A DNA stretch of 64,000 bases. Origin: Corynebacterium hansenii (GTDB lineage Bacteria; Actinomycetota; Actinomycetes; Mycobacteriales; Mycobacteriaceae). The notes beneath the pieces were generated by a model. That model was not told where the DNA came from. It worked only from the letters and a program-made list of their open reading frames with translations, and ran no database searches. The DNA lies in the NCBI RefSeq assembly GCF_030408795.1, contig NZ_CP047211.1, forward strand, positions 2,790,001 to 2,854,000, written 5' to 3'. Numbering within the stretch: position 1 is the first letter of the stretch; every line of letters starts with the position of its first letter. The translations under genes were made by a program, and so were the position numbers. Below, piece after piece: positions 26,176 through 35,815 of this stretch.

Positions 26176-29166
26176 ATGATTGGTGGAGTGACCATCATCC
26201 TGTGCCTCCTCATCGCCACTGCGGCGGCGGCACCTTGGGTGATACGCGGTCTCGGCAGGCGCGGGTTCCCCGTTCTCGCCCTGCCCCTGGCGGCGGGCGC
26301 CGCCTGGACCGGCTCGCACCTGGTGGGCCATGCGACGGCCGGGCCCGGAGCGCCGCATCCCGTTCCCGTCGAGCGGTTCGAGTGGATGCCGGCCGTCCAC
26401 CTGGACATCGTGCTGCGGCTGGGCCCGCTGGAATCGCTGTTCGGCACGCTGGTGCTCGTCGTCGGCGTGCTGGTCCTCGTCTATTGCGGCGGCTATTTCC
26501 ACGACGCCCCGCCCGGCAAGCGCCGCCGGATGGGTTCGTTCGCGGCGCAGATGGTGATGTTCGCGGGGTCGATGTACGGCCTCGTCGTCGCCGACAACAT
26601 GCTGCTCATGTACGTGTTCTGGGAGATCACGTCCGTGCTGTCGTTCCTGCTGGTCGGCTACTACGCCGAGCGCGCGTCGTCGCGCCGCTCCGCCGGCCAG
26701 GCCCTGTTGGTGACCACGATGGGCGGGCTGGTCATGCTCGTGGGCATCATCCTCATGGGCCACACGACGGGATCGTGGGAGTTCTCGGCGCTGACCGCGC
26801 CGGATGCCCAGAGCTGGGCGGAGCTGAACGACCCGGCGATCGCCACTGCGGTGGTGCTGCTGGTCCTCGGCGCCCTGACCAAGTCGGCGATCGCCCCGTT
26901 CCACTTCTGGCTGCCCGGCGCGATGGCGGCCCCGACTCCGGTGTCGGCGTTCCTGCATTCCGCGGCGATGGTGAAGGCCGGCGTCTTCCTGGTCGCCCGC
27001 CTGTCGCCGACGTTCGGCGCAACGGAGACCTGGCATCTGGCGATCATCCCGCTGGGCCTGGTCACCATGGTGATGGCCGGCTGGATGGCGCTGCGGCAGA
27101 AGGACCTGAAGCTGGTGCTGGCCTATGGCACGGTGTCGCAGCTGGGGTTCATCATCACGGTGGCGTCGATAGGCACGCGCGCGGCGATGCTCGCGGCGCT
27201 GGCGCTGACGCTGGGCCACGCGATGTTCAAGGCGACCCTGTTCATGATCGTCGGCGCCATCGACCATTCGACGGGCACGCGCGACGTGCGGCAGCTGTCG
27301 GGGCTGGGCGCCCGCCGCCCGCAGCTGGCCATCATCGCGGGGCTGGCCGCGGCATCGATGGCGGGAGCGCCGCCGCTGTTCGGGTTCGTGGCCAAGGAAG
27401 CCGCGCTCGGGGCGGTGCTGGAGGCCGATCCTCTGCGCGGCATGCCGGGCGTCTTCACCGCGATCGGCCTGGTGGTGGGGTCGATCCTCACCGTGGCGTA
27501 TTCCCTTTATTTCATGCGCGCGGCGTTCGCCACGAAGCCGCAGACGCATTCGTCGGGCGGCGGGACGTCACGGGCGGTCGAGGAAATGCGGCGCCCGAGC
27601 CCGCTCATGACCGCCCCGGCCTGGCTGCTGGCCGTCGCCGGGTTGGCGACGGGCCTGCTGCCCGGGCTTTACGACGCCGTGATCCGCCCGTACCTCGTCG
27701 CCGCCTTCCCGGATTCGGCGGATGACCCCCACCTGGCCCTGTGGCACGGCTTCACGGTGCCGCTGGCGCTGACGGCGGTCATCCTGCTGACCGGCGCGAT
27801 CATGCACTGGCAGCGGACGCTGGTCCGGGAGCTGCAGTTCGAGAAGCCGGCGCTGGGCGACGCCGACGTCGCCTACGACTGGATCCTCGACTTCGCCCGC
27901 CGCCTGTCGCTGCGCGTCACCGCGTTCACGCAGCGCGGTTCGCTGCCGCTGACCGAGGCGACCATCTTGGGCGTCTTCATCCTGCTGCCGATCGCCGCGC
28001 TGGTGGTCGGCGACCGCGATGACCTGCGCATGGAGCTGTGGGACACCGCGCCGCAGGGCGCGGCGGCGCTGTTGATCATCATCGCGGCGCTGGCGGCGAC
28101 GCGGATGCGCAACCGGCTGTCGGGCGTGATCATGGTCGGCGTGACGGGGTACGGCCTGGCCATCGTCTTCGCGCTGTACGGCGCCCCGGACCTGGCGCTG
28201 ACGCAGCTGCTGGTCGAGACCATCACCATGGTCGTGTTCGTGCTGGTGCTGCGCACCCTGCCGCCGAAGACCACCGATCAGCCGACCGGCCTCGAGCGCG
28301 CCCGCGCGTGGCTGGCCGTCGCCGTGGGCGCCGCCGCGGCGGTCATCGGCGCGTTCGCCATGGCCGCGCGGGGCACCGACCCCGTCTCGGGGGAGATCCC
28401 GCGGATCGCGCTGGAGGACGGCCACGGGGCCAACGCGGTCAACGTGCTGCTCGTGGACATCCGCGCGTGGGACACCTTCGGCGAGATCTCGGTGCTGGTG
28501 ATCGTGGCCGTGGGCATCGCGTCGCTGGTGTTCCGCACGCACACGGTGCACAACCTGCCGCGGGTGACCACCCGCCGCACGCGCCGCGAGCGCAACCCGC
28601 GCTGGCTGGCCACGTCGGGGTCGCGGGTCGACGCCGGCCGCCGCCCCCTGATGGTCGTGGTGTCCACGCGCTTCCTGTTCCCGTCGATGATGGCGCTGTC
28701 GCTGTACCTCTTCTTCGCGGGCCACAACGCCCCCGGCGGCGGATTCGCCGGCGGCCTGGTCGCATCGCTGGCCATCACGCTGCGTTACCTGGCCGGCGGC
28801 CGCTACGAACTGGCCGAGACCATCCCGTGGTCGACGGACAAGATCCTCGGCACCGGCCTGGGCGCCTCGGCGCTGGCGGTGTTCTGGCCGATGATCGTCG
28901 GGTGGCCGCCCCTGGCCAGCCACATCGTGGACCTGGAGCTGCCGCTGATCGGCGAGATGCACCTGGTGTCCCCGCTGCTTTTCGACGTCGGCGTCTACCT
29001 CATCGTCATCGGCACCGTCACCTACATCCTGCGCAGCCTCGGCGGCCGCATCGACGTGGAGACCGACCGCCGCGCCGAGCGCGCCCGCTCGCGCCGCGTG
29101 GCCCTGACCAAGCTGGGCCGCACGCGCCAGTTCCGCTACAAGTCCGGGAAGGAGGCCGCGAAGTGA
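26176..29166 (+). CDS. mnhA: Mrp Na+/H+ antiporter subunit A fused to subunit B
   Basis: The 996-residue large membrane subunit of a multi-subunit monovalent cation/proton antiporter, related to the NuoL/NuoM pumps of complex I. About 20 membrane helices occupy residues 1-790. The proton-channel segment ITSVLSFLLVGYY near 160 and LHSAAMVKAGVFL near 258 are visible. The last 190 residues (from STRFLFPSMMALSLYLFFAGH) are an MnhB domain, so a separate mnhB is not needed. It starts an operon whose five following genes overlap by 1-11 bases. Confidence 0.95.
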   Translation: MIGGVTIILCLLIATAAAAPWVIRGLGRRGFPVLALPLAAGAAWTGSHLVGHATAGPGAPHPVPVERFEWMPAVHLDIVLRLGPLESLFGTLVLVVGVLVLVYCGGYFHDAPPGKRRRMGSFAAQMVMFAGSMYGLVVADNMLLMYVFWEITSVLSFLLVGYYAERASSRRSAGQALLVTTMGGLVMLVGIILMGHTTGSWEFSALTAPDAQSWAELNDPAIATAVVLLVLGALTKSAIAPFHFWLPGAMAAPTPVSAFLHSAAMVKAGVFLVARLSPTFGATETWHLAIIPLGLVTMVMAGWMALRQKDLKLVLAYGTVSQLGFIITVASIGTRAAMLAALALTLGHAMFKATLFMIVGAIDHSTGTRDVRQLSGLGARRPQLAIIAGLAAASMAGAPPLFGFVAKEAALGAVLEADPLRGMPGVFTAIGLVVGSILTVAYSLYFMRAAFATKPQTHSSGGGTSRAVEEMRRPSPLMTAPAWLLAVAGLATGLLPGLYDAVIRPYLVAAFPDSADDPHLALWHGFTVPLALTAVILLTGAIMHWQRTLVRELQFEKPALGDADVAYDWILDFARRLSLRVTAFTQRGSLPLTEATILGVFILLPIAALVVGDRDDLRMELWDTAPQGAAALLIIIAALAATRMRNRLSGVIMVGVTGYGLAIVFALYGAPDLALTQLLVETITMVVFVLVLRTLPPKTTDQPTGLERARAWLAVAVGAAAAVIGAFAMAARGTDPVSGEIPRIALEDGHGANAVNVLLVDIRAWDTFGEISVLVIVAVGIASLVFRTHTVHNLPRVTTRRTRRERNPRWLATSGSRVDAGRRPLMVVVSTRFLFPSMMALSLYLFFAGHNAPGGGFAGGLVASLAITLRYLAGGRYELAETIPWSTDKILGTGLGASALAVFWPMIVGWPPLASHIVDLELPLIGEMHLVSPLLFDVGVYLIVIGTVTYILRSLGGRIDVETDRRAERARSRRVALTKLGRTRQFRYKSGKEAAK

Positions 29167-29657
29167 TCATCAACTTCGTGCTGCTGGCGACGGTGGCCGT
29201 GCTCATCGCGACCGGCGTGTACCTGTTCCTGGACCGCGCCATGACCAAGATGCTCATGGGCGCCCTGCTGATGGGCAACGGCATCAACCTGCTCATCCTC
29301 ATCGCCGGCAATCCGGGCGACCCGCCGATCTGGGGCCGGGGTTCGGGCGCCGGCGGCGAGACGGCGGATCCGCTGCCGCAGGCGTTCATCCTGACCGCCA
29401 TCGTCATCACCATGGGGCTGGCGGCGTTCCTGCTGGCGCTGGCCTACCGCCAGCACCGGTACCGCGTCGGCGATCAGGTGCAGGACGACCGCGAGGACCA
29501 GTTCGTGGCCATGCGCCGCCCGGACGACCCCTCGGCGGCGCCGGACCACGACCGCTCGGACGACCCGACGACGGGCCGGCCCACCGAGGCCGGCGACAAG
29601 TTCGGCCCGGACAGCTTCGAGAAGCCCGTGGAGGAGGACGATTCCGGTGACGACTGA
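29163..29657 (+). CDS. mnhC: Mrp antiporter subunit C
   Basis: A NuoK-like subunit of 164 residues with three membrane helices in the first 100. The conserved segment MLMGALLMGNGINLLIL holds the buried polar residues of the family, and DPLPQAFILTAIVITM follows. The last 60 residues are a long acidic, charged tail not essential in the family. The start is GTG, overlapping the stop codon of mnhA (GTGA). Confidence 0.94.
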   Translation: MIINFVLLATVAVLIATGVYLFLDRAMTKMLMGALLMGNGINLLILIAGNPGDPPIWGRGSGAGGETADPLPQAFILTAIVITMGLAAFLLALAYRQHRYRVGDQVQDDREDQFVAMRRPDDPSAAPDHDRSDDPTTGRPTEAGDKFGPDSFEKPVEEDDSGDD

Positions 29658-31335
29658 GCAGCTGATCCTCTTCCTCATCCCCATGCCGGTGCTCATCCCG
29701 GCGGTCACCGCGGGCCTGGCGCTGCTGTTCTCGCGGCGCCCGCGCCTGCAGCAGCTGCTGAGCATCGCCGCGCTGGTCCTCCTGCTGGTCCTGGCGGTCT
29801 GGCTGGTGTACCTGGTGCAGGTCAACGGCATCCACACGGTCCAGATCGGCGGGTGGAATTCGCCGATCGGCATCACGCTGGTCGCCGACGGCCTGTCGAC
29901 GGTCATGATCGCCGTATCGCAGCTCGTGCTCTTCGCCGTCCACTGGTTCGGCATCGGGCAGGGCATCCGGGACGGCGACGACGATGACCCGATCTCCGTG
30001 TTCGTGCCCACGTACATGCTGCTGAACATGGGCGTGTCCATGGCCTTCCTGGCCGGCGACCTGTTCAACATGTACGTCGGCTTCGAGGTGCTGCTGCTGG
30101 CGTCGTACGTGCTGTTGACGCTGGGCGCATCGGCGTCGCGCATCCGCGCGGGCGTGAGCTACGTGATGGTGAACCTGCTGTCGTCGATGGTGTTCCTCAT
30201 GGCCATCGGCTTCGTCTACGCCTCGGTGGGCACGGTGAACTTCGCCCACGTGTCCATCCGCATGGAGGAGCTGCCGTCGGGCACCCGCACCGCCATCTTC
30301 GCGGTGCTGCTGGTCGCGTTCGCCGTGAAGGCGGCGGTGTTCCCGCTGTCGTCGTGGCTGCCGGACTCCTACCCCACCGCCCCGTCGATGGTCACGGCCG
30401 TCTTCGCGGGCCTGCTGACGAAGGTCGGCGTGTACGCCATCATCCGCTCCCGGTCGGTGATGTTCCCCGACGGCGCGCTGGACGGGGTGCTCATGTGGGC
30501 GGGCCTGGCGACGATGGTGATGGGCATCCTCGGCGCCATGGCGCAGAACGACATCAAGCGGCTGCTGTCCTTCACGCTGGTGTCGCACATCGGCTACATG
30601 ATCTTCGGCATCGCCCTGGGCAACGAGCTCGGCCTGTCCGGCGCCATCTTCTACATGGTCCACCACATTCTGGTGCAAACGGCGCTGTTCCTGGTGGTCG
30701 GCCTCATCGAGCGCCAGGCCGGCTCGTCGTCGCTGCGCCGCCTGGGCGGATTGGCCAAGGCCTCCCCCCTGCTGGCGCTGCTGTACCTGGTGCCGGCGCT
30801 CAACCTCGGCGGCATCCCGCCGTTCTCCGGGTTCCTGGGCAAGATCATGCTCATCGAGGCCGGCGCCCAGTCGGGCACGGCCACCGCGTGGGTGCTCGTC
30901 GGCGGTTCGGTGCTGACCTCGCTGCTGACCCTGTACACCATGGTCATCGTCTGGTCGAAGGCGTTCTGGCGCGACCGCTCCGACGCCCCCGAGGGCGGCA
31001 CCGCCCTGGCCAGGGTCTCCCCGCTGCGCGAGGACACCCGCGTCGTGTCGCTCGAGGAGCGCGAGGACGTCGGCCGCATGCCCTTCGGCATGGTCGCCCC
31101 GACGGTGTTCCTCGTCGCCGCATCCGTCGCCGTCACCGTGATGGCGGGCCCGCTGTCCGGCGTCTCCGACCGCGCCGCCGCCAACGTCTCCGACGTCGAC
31201 GGCTACCGGTCGGCGGTGCTCGGCGTCCGCGACCACGACGACCAGAGCGCCCTGCCCGAACCGGGCCGCACGCTCGATCCCGCCCGCGCCCGCGACGGCG
31301 GCGGGGACTCCGTGGAGAAGGAGGAAGACCGGTGA
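29647..31335 (+). CDS. mnhD: Mrp antiporter subunit D
   Basis: A NuoM/NuoN-like proton-channel subunit of 562 residues with about 14 membrane helices. The conserved lysine regions are in AFAVKAAVFPLSSWLPDSYP and MVHHILVQTALFLVVG. The C-terminal 90 residues are hydrophilic. The GTG start overlaps the end of mnhC by 11 bases in another frame. Confidence 0.95.
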   Translation: MTTEQLILFLIPMPVLIPAVTAGLALLFSRRPRLQQLLSIAALVLLLVLAVWLVYLVQVNGIHTVQIGGWNSPIGITLVADGLSTVMIAVSQLVLFAVHWFGIGQGIRDGDDDDPISVFVPTYMLLNMGVSMAFLAGDLFNMYVGFEVLLLASYVLLTLGASASRIRAGVSYVMVNLLSSMVFLMAIGFVYASVGTVNFAHVSIRMEELPSGTRTAIFAVLLVAFAVKAAVFPLSSWLPDSYPTAPSMVTAVFAGLLTKVGVYAIIRSRSVMFPDGALDGVLMWAGLATMVMGILGAMAQNDIKRLLSFTLVSHIGYMIFGIALGNELGLSGAIFYMVHHILVQTALFLVVGLIERQAGSSSLRRLGGLAKASPLLALLYLVPALNLGGIPPFSGFLGKIMLIEAGAQSGTATAWVLVGGSVLTSLLTLYTMVIVWSKAFWRDRSDAPEGGTALARVSPLREDTRVVSLEEREDVGRMPFGMVAPTVFLVAASVAVTVMAGPLSGVSDRAAANVSDVDGYRSAVLGVRDHDDQSALPEPGRTLDPARARDGGGDSVEKEEDR

Positions 31336-31958
31336 GCGTCGGCAAGCGGAAGATCCGCGAACTCGAGGAGGAGCGCCGCAAGAGCCGGCCGTCGTTCATC
31401 CTGTTCGTATGGCTGATCGTCATGTGGCAGCTGCTGTGGGGCGAGGTCACGTGGGCGAACGTCGCCGGCGGCATCGGCGTGGCGCTGCTGGTGTCCATCT
31501 TCGTGCCCATGCCGCGCGTGCCCGTCAGCGACATCAGCGTGAATTGGCCGGCGATGATCGGGCTCTTCGCCACGTTCTTCGTCGACTTCATCGTCGCGTC
31601 GTTCACCGTCGCGTGGCTGGCGCTGCGGCGCTCGGACCCGCCGCCGAGCGCCGTCGTCGAGGTCCCCATGCGCACGCGCGACGACCTCACGCTCGCCTCG
31701 GCCATCGCGCTGATCAACCTGCAGCCCGGCGGCCTGGTCATCGACATCGACAACCGCCGCAAGACAGTCACCATGCACCTGCTCGACGGGTCGTCGACCG
31801 GGCGCATCGACAAGACCATCGCGCAGCTCGGCCGGCTGGAGCGTCAGGTCGTGCGGGCCTTCGAGAACAGGGAGCTCGACGACGCCCCCGCCCCCGGCGA
31901 CTTCGGCCACGACCACGCGGGCGTCCGGGCCGACGCCGCGGACCGGAAGGAGGACTGA
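31332..31958 (+). CDS. mnhE: Mrp antiporter subunit E
   Basis: A 208-residue MnhE subunit: a basic N-terminal segment, two or three membrane helices (residues 20-95), then the cytoplasmic domain with the family pattern LTLASAIALINLQPGGLVID. An unusually polar C-terminal extension of about 45 residues follows. GTG overlaps the mnhD stop codon. Confidence 0.92.
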   Translation: MSVGKRKIRELEEERRKSRPSFILFVWLIVMWQLLWGEVTWANVAGGIGVALLVSIFVPMPRVPVSDISVNWPAMIGLFATFFVDFIVASFTVAWLALRRSDPPPSAVVEVPMRTRDDLTLASAIALINLQPGGLVIDIDNRRKTVTMHLLDGSSTGRIDKTIAQLGRLERQVVRAFENRELDDAPAPGDFGHDHAGVRADAADRKED

Positions 31959-32353
31959 TGGACCCGCAGCTCTATTCCACCCTGCTGGCCGTGACGGCGG
32001 GCCTGTACTTCGTCGCCTCGCTCATCGCCCTGGGGCGGCTGCTCGCCGGACCCAACTCGATGGACCGGCTGGTGTCCCTGGAGTCGATGATCGCGATGTC
32101 GCAGGGCATGCTCGCCGTGTACATCGCGTGGTCGATGGACACGTCCGTGGCCTACGCGATGCTGGTCATCGCGCTGCTCGGGTTCATTTCCTCGCTGTCG
32201 GTCGCGCGCTTCCGCGTGCCGGACAAGCGCCCCCGGGCGACGGTCCGCGCGTCCTCGCGGGAGGCTTCCCGCGAAGCGTCGCGCGACGCCGCCCAGCAGG
32301 CCGCGCGCGAGGAAGACCTCAAGCACGTCGACGAGAAGGAGGACCATTTCTGA
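31958..32353 (+). CDS. mnhF: Mrp antiporter subunit F
   Basis: A 131-residue subunit with three membrane helices (residues 5-90) and the family motif LLAGPNSMDRLVSLE. The charged tail contains a REASREASRDAAQQ repeat-like stretch. The ATG shares one base with the mnhE stop codon (TGATG). Confidence 0.92.
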   Translation: MDPQLYSTLLAVTAGLYFVASLIALGRLLAGPNSMDRLVSLESMIAMSQGMLAVYIAWSMDTSVAYAMLVIALLGFISSLSVARFRVPDKRPRATVRASSREASREASRDAAQQAAREEDLKHVDEKEDHF

Positions 32354-32730
32354 TGCTCATCGTGGACGTCATCTCCATCACGCTGATCCTCGGCGGCGGC
32401 TTCTTCTGCTTGGCGACGGCCTTCGGCCTGGCCCGGTTCCGCGACACCATCGGCCGCATGCACGCGTCGACCAAACCGCAGACGCTCGGGCTGTCCATGA
32501 CGCTGCTGGGCACCGTGCTGCACATCTTCGCCAACGGCGGCGGGGGCGCCACCGTCGCGGGCGACCTGGGCATGATGCTGCTCATCGTGCTGTTCGCGCT
32601 GATGACCTCGCCAATCATCGGCAACCGGCTGGGCCACGTGGCGCAGAAGGAAGGCCTCATCGACCGCGCGGCGCTGTCCCGCGACGACGAGACCGAGCCC
32701 CGTCTCCGTCCCGCGCCGCGGGGCGACTGA
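32353..32730 (+). CDS. mnhG: Mrp antiporter subunit G
   Basis: The last gene of the operon, 125 residues, three membrane helices and the family pattern GLARFRDTIGRMHASTKPQTLG. The ATG overlaps the mnhF stop codon (TGATG). It converges on the ybdK-like gene nine bases away. Confidence 0.93.
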   Translation: MLIVDVISITLILGGGFFCLATAFGLARFRDTIGRMHASTKPQTLGLSMTLLGTVLHIFANGGGGATVAGDLGMMLLIVLFALMTSPIIGNRLGHVAQKEGLIDRAALSRDDETEPRLRPAPRGD

Positions 32731-32739
32731 ATCGGCGCC

Positions 32740-33936
32740 CTACGCCTCCAGCGGTTTCCCGGCCGCCATCTCGCGCACGGCCAGGTCCACGGCCGCCACC
32801 CAGGGGCTGTGCCCGAGCTTCGCCTCCACGGCGAGGACGTCCTCCTCCTCCGCCAGCGACGGCAGCGCCCCCGCCCGTCCGGCGGCCCGACGCTGCCGCT
32901 CGTAGCCGGCGCCGCCGCGGATGATGTCGTGCACGCCCTCCAATTCCTCCGCGCAGCCGAGCTTCCGGGCGATCGGCGCGATCCGCGCGAGCAGGTCGGC
33001 GAGGTCGTCCTTGACCCACCGTTCGTTGGTGTCGCGGTCGACGATGATCAGCGCGTCCATGCCGTAGCGGCTGGCGCGCCACTTGTTCTCGTCGTTGTGC
33101 CAGTACTGCATCGACGGAAGGTCGGCGCCCCGGTCGAGCAATTCGTCGTAAAGCACCACCAGGCAGTGGGTCAGCGCGACGATGGCCGCGAGCTCCCGCG
33201 TGTTCGAGGTCGCGTCGGCGACGCGGACCTCGATGGTCCCGTACTTCGACGCCGGCCGGATGTCGATGTGCATCGAGCCGGTGTGGTTGATCACGCCCGA
33301 CTTCCACTGGTCCGCCATGTACGAGCGCCACGATTCCCAGTCGCGCACGTCCGGCGGCAGCCCCGCGGTGGGCAGCTGCCGGTACAGCAGGGTGCGGTTG
33401 GAGGCGTACCCGGTGTCCTCGCCGTTCCACGCGGGCGACGACGCCGACAGCGCCAGCATGTGCGGCAGATTGACCAGCAGCGCGTTGATGATGGGCCACA
33501 CGCGGTCCTCCGACCGCACGCCGACGTGGACGTGGATGCCCCAGATGATCATCTGCCGGCCCCACCACTGGGTGCGGTTGATGATCTCCGAATACGAGGT
33601 CTTCTCGCTGACCCGCTGCCCGGTGCCGCGCGAGAAGGGGTGCGAGCCCGAGGCCCAGACGTCGACGCCGAGCTCGTCGGCCGCCGCGCGGACCATCTCC
33701 AGCTGCTCGCCGATGTCCTCCATGGCGTCGGGGACGGTGTCGTGGACGCCGGTGACCAGCTCGACGGTGTTGGCCAGGAATTCGCGCTGGATGCGGTGCC
33801 CGGGGTGGTCGCGGCCGATGATCTCCAGGGCATCGGCCGCGCACGGCACCAGTTCGCGGGTGTCGCGGTCGACGAAGGCGACCTCCCACTCGACGCCGAG
33901 CGTGTGGCGCGGCGATCCGGCGAATTCTTCGATCAT
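32740..33936 (-). CDS. Carboxylate-amine ligase, YbdK / GCS2 family
   Basis: A 398-residue member of the glutamate-cysteine-ligase-like GCS2 family. It begins with the family signature ([12 protein letters not shown] near residues 12-23) and has [12 protein letters not shown] and WGIHVHVGV (near 133). Such enzymes join a carboxylate to an amine with ATP; the E. coli homologue has weak glutamate-cysteine ligase activity. Corynebacteria make mycothiol, so the true substrate is uncertain. Its homologue Rv0433 sits at the same place in M. tuberculosis. The start is leaderless-like: TGAAAT ends six bases before the ATG. Confidence 0.88.
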   Translation of the reverse strand: MIEEFAGSPRHTLGVEWEVAFVDRDTRELVPCAADALEIIGRDHPGHRIQREFLANTVELVTGVHDTVPDAMEDIGEQLEMVRAAADELGVDVWASGSHPFSRGTGQRVSEKTSYSEIINRTQWWGRQMIIWGIHVHVGVRSEDRVWPIINALLVNLPHMLALSASSPAWNGEDTGYASNRTLLYRQLPTAGLPPDVRDWESWRSYMADQWKSGVINHTGSMHIDIRPASKYGTIEVRVADATSNTRELAAIVALTHCLVVLYDELLDRGADLPSMQYWHNDENKWRASRYGMDALIIVDRDTNERWVKDDLADLLARIAPIARKLGCAEELEGVHDIIRGGAGYERQRRAAGRAGALPSLAEEEDVLAVEAKLGHSPWVAAVDLAVREMAAGKPLEA

Positions 33937-34011
33937 GAAGCCATTTCACCACACCGGGTGGTGCGCCGGGCGAAACGACCCCGCAGGTCGGGGGCCTTGC
34001 CCGGCGGCGCC

Positions 34012-34605
34012 TTACGACGTCGCGGAGGTGGTGGCGGAGGTTTCCGGGGTGCTCGGTTCGGTCCAGTCGACGCTCTTGCCGCACGACAGGACGGTGCCGT
34101 CGGAGTCGGCGAGCACGACGGTGGAAAAGGAACCGGCCTCGCCTTCGACGGGGGTGTTCCAGACCTTCGCGGAGCCCTTCTCGGCGTGGATCTCGCCGAT
34201 GACGCCCAGGCCCTCGTCGGTGGTCTCGCCGACGCCGGGGCAGCCGGAGGCGCCGCGGGCGATGACGCGGTACTTTCCGTCGTCGAGGGAGGTGAAGGCG
34301 ATTTCGTCGTCGGCGAGGCCCAGCCAGCCGCCGGCGGAGAGGACCTTGACGTGGCCCAGGATGTGCGAGCGGCCGTCGTCGGCCATGCGGACGAAGTTGA
34401 ACGAGCCCTCGCGGTCGGTGAGCTTCGGGGCGTCGGGGTCGACGCTGACGGCCGCGGACGTCGCGGTGGTTTCGCGGGTGCCGCGGTCGCCGCCGCCGTC
34501 GCCGCCGGAGCCGCATGCGCCCAGTGCCAGGGCGGACGCCGCCAGTGCGACCAATGCGTGGGCGGTGCGGCGGGTGCGGGGCTTCATGGCGGTGACGGTC
34601 TCCAT
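34012..34605 (-). CDS. Secreted lipoprotein, possibly a degenerate SodC-like fold
   Basis: A 197-residue lipoprotein: signal peptide with lipobox LGAC (Cys near residue 31), then a Gly/Thr-rich linker. The mature domain (about 60-180) has two cysteines in GASGCPG and LSCGKS. In M. tuberculosis the gene between the ybdK and LytR_C homologues is sodC (Rv0432). The spacing of VIARGASGC, a GEIHAEKGSAKV strand and the final SCGKS resembles Cu/Zn superoxide dismutase. The metal-binding histidines are missing, so dismutase activity is not expected. An alternative start is the ATG at 34587. Confidence 0.62.
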   Translation of the reverse strand: METVTAMKPRTRRTAHALVALAASALALGACGSGGDGGGDRGTRETTATSAAVSVDPDAPKLTDREGSFNFVRMADDGRSHILGHVKVLSAGGWLGLADDEIAFTSLDDGKYRVIARGASGCPGVGETTDEGLGVIGEIHAEKGSAKVWNTPVEGEAGSFSTVVLADSDGTVLSCGKSVDWTEPSTPETSATTSATS

Positions 34606-34693
34606 CGTGTGGGTTCGCTGTGGGCGAGATAAGACTACTAGCCCGACCGCCCGTTCTCAGCGTCGGCCCCGGAGGCGGGGACCGCCCCCGCGG

Positions 34694-35422
34694 TCAGCGC
34701 CGGGCGTCCGCCGCGGTGACCACGATGATGCCGCCCGGGGCACTGGAAAGACGCTGGTCGCGGGGGGCGACGTCCCAGCCGTTGTCGCGAGCGATCTGCT
34801 CCGCGGCGGCCTTCTCGGCGGCGTTGCCGGGGTTGTAGTGGACGGTGGTCCGCTCCCAGATGCCGGTCTGCCCCTCGGCGGCGTTGCCGGTCGCGCCGCG
34901 GCCCCATCCCTCGCGGGACAGGGAGTCGGAGACGCTGGCCGCCAGGCCCTGTTCGTTGGAGTTGTTCAGCACGGTGATGCGGTAATCGGCGCGGCGGATC
35001 TCGCCCGGCGCGGCGGGGGCGGGCGGCGGGGCCGGAGCCTCGGCGTCGGGGCGGCCGCCGGGGCCGGCGGCGGATTGGTCGCCCCCGGGGCGGTCGCCGG
35101 TTCCGGGGGCGCCGGCGGCGGGGGCTTCCGCGACGGTGCCGTCGCCGCCCTCCCCGCCGTCGCCGTTTTCGCCGCCCGAGGTCCAGGCGTAGAGGCCCCA
35201 GCCCATGAGGCAGACGCCGATGAAGATGCAGATCATGGCCAGGCCGCGCAGGGGCATGCCGCCGCCGGAGTCGGCGGGGCGGTCGGCGCGGTCATCCCCG
35301 CGGTAGTCGTCGTAATCGTCGTACCCGGCGGCGGGAGCGGCCCGAAGGCCGCCGTCCCGATCGCCCGGGTTGCGGTGGCGGCCGGCGCGGGGGAAGTTGC
35401 CTTGGTCATGTAGCTCGTTCAC
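34694..35422 (-). CDS. LytR C-terminal-domain membrane protein (VirR/Rv0431-like)
   Basis: A 242-residue protein: a cytoplasmic Asp/Tyr-rich N-terminus with DDYDDY, one membrane helix (MICIFIGVCLMGWGLYAW, about residues 63-80), a Pro/Ala/Gly-rich spacer, and an extracytoplasmic LytR_C domain (ADYRITVLNNSNEQGLAASV to the end). The homologue Rv0431 influences cell-envelope properties and vesicle release. The GTG at 35422 is chosen over an upstream codon because TACGAT ends six bases before it. Confidence 0.85.
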   Translation of the reverse strand: MNELHDQGNFPRAGRHRNPGDRDGGLRAAPAAGYDDYDDYRGDDRADRPADSGGGMPLRGLAMICIFIGVCLMGWGLYAWTSGGENGDGGEGGDGTVAEAPAAGAPGTGDRPGGDQSAAGPGGRPDAEAPAPPPAPAAPGEIRRADYRITVLNNSNEQGLAASVSDSLSREGWGRGATGNAAEGQTGIWERTTVHYNPGNAAEKAAAEQIARDNGWDVAPRDQRLSSAPGGIIVVTAADARR

Positions 35423-35485
35423 GCCCCCATCGTAACGACCCACACCCCTAACTGTTAAGTAAAGGTTTAGACACCATCCCGGGAG

Positions 35486-35746
35486 CTACGCCGACCCGTC
35501 GCGAAGCCTCTGCAGCCGATGCACCGTGACGGGATCCGCGGCCTCCGCTTCCGGCGCATCCAGCAGCAGGTTCAGGCGCTGGTGGTACCGCACGGCGCCC
35601 ATGCCGAACTCGGCGCGGATGGCCTCCTCGCGGCGCCCGGCCTGCCTCGGCCCGCGCCGCACCGACGTCGACCACCGCCGCTCGAAGGCCAGCGCGCGGC
35701 GGAGGAAATCCTCGGCGCCCATCCCCGTGTCCGTCCCCGTTTCCAT
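35486..35746 (-). CDS. DUF3263 small protein
   Basis: An 86-residue helical protein of an actinobacterial family of unknown function. The pattern FLRRALAFERRW, then REEAIRAEFGMGAVRYHQRL and NLLLDAPEAEAADPVTVHRL fits DUF3263, which looks like a small DNA-binding helix-turn-helix. It is next to def and the LytR_C gene, as in mycobacteria (Rv0430). The ATG at 35746 has GGAGGG immediately upstream; a later ATG (MGAEDFL) is possible. Confidence 0.85.
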   Translation of the reverse strand: METGTDTGMGAEDFLRRALAFERRWSTSVRRGPRQAGRREEAIRAEFGMGAVRYHQRLNLLLDAPEAEAADPVTVHRLQRLRDGSA

Positions 35747-35815
35747 CCCTCCACTTAAGCACGCGTTCGGGCCCGGGCCGCCGGGGCCCCCGCACCCGGC
35801 GCGTAGAATTCCAGC

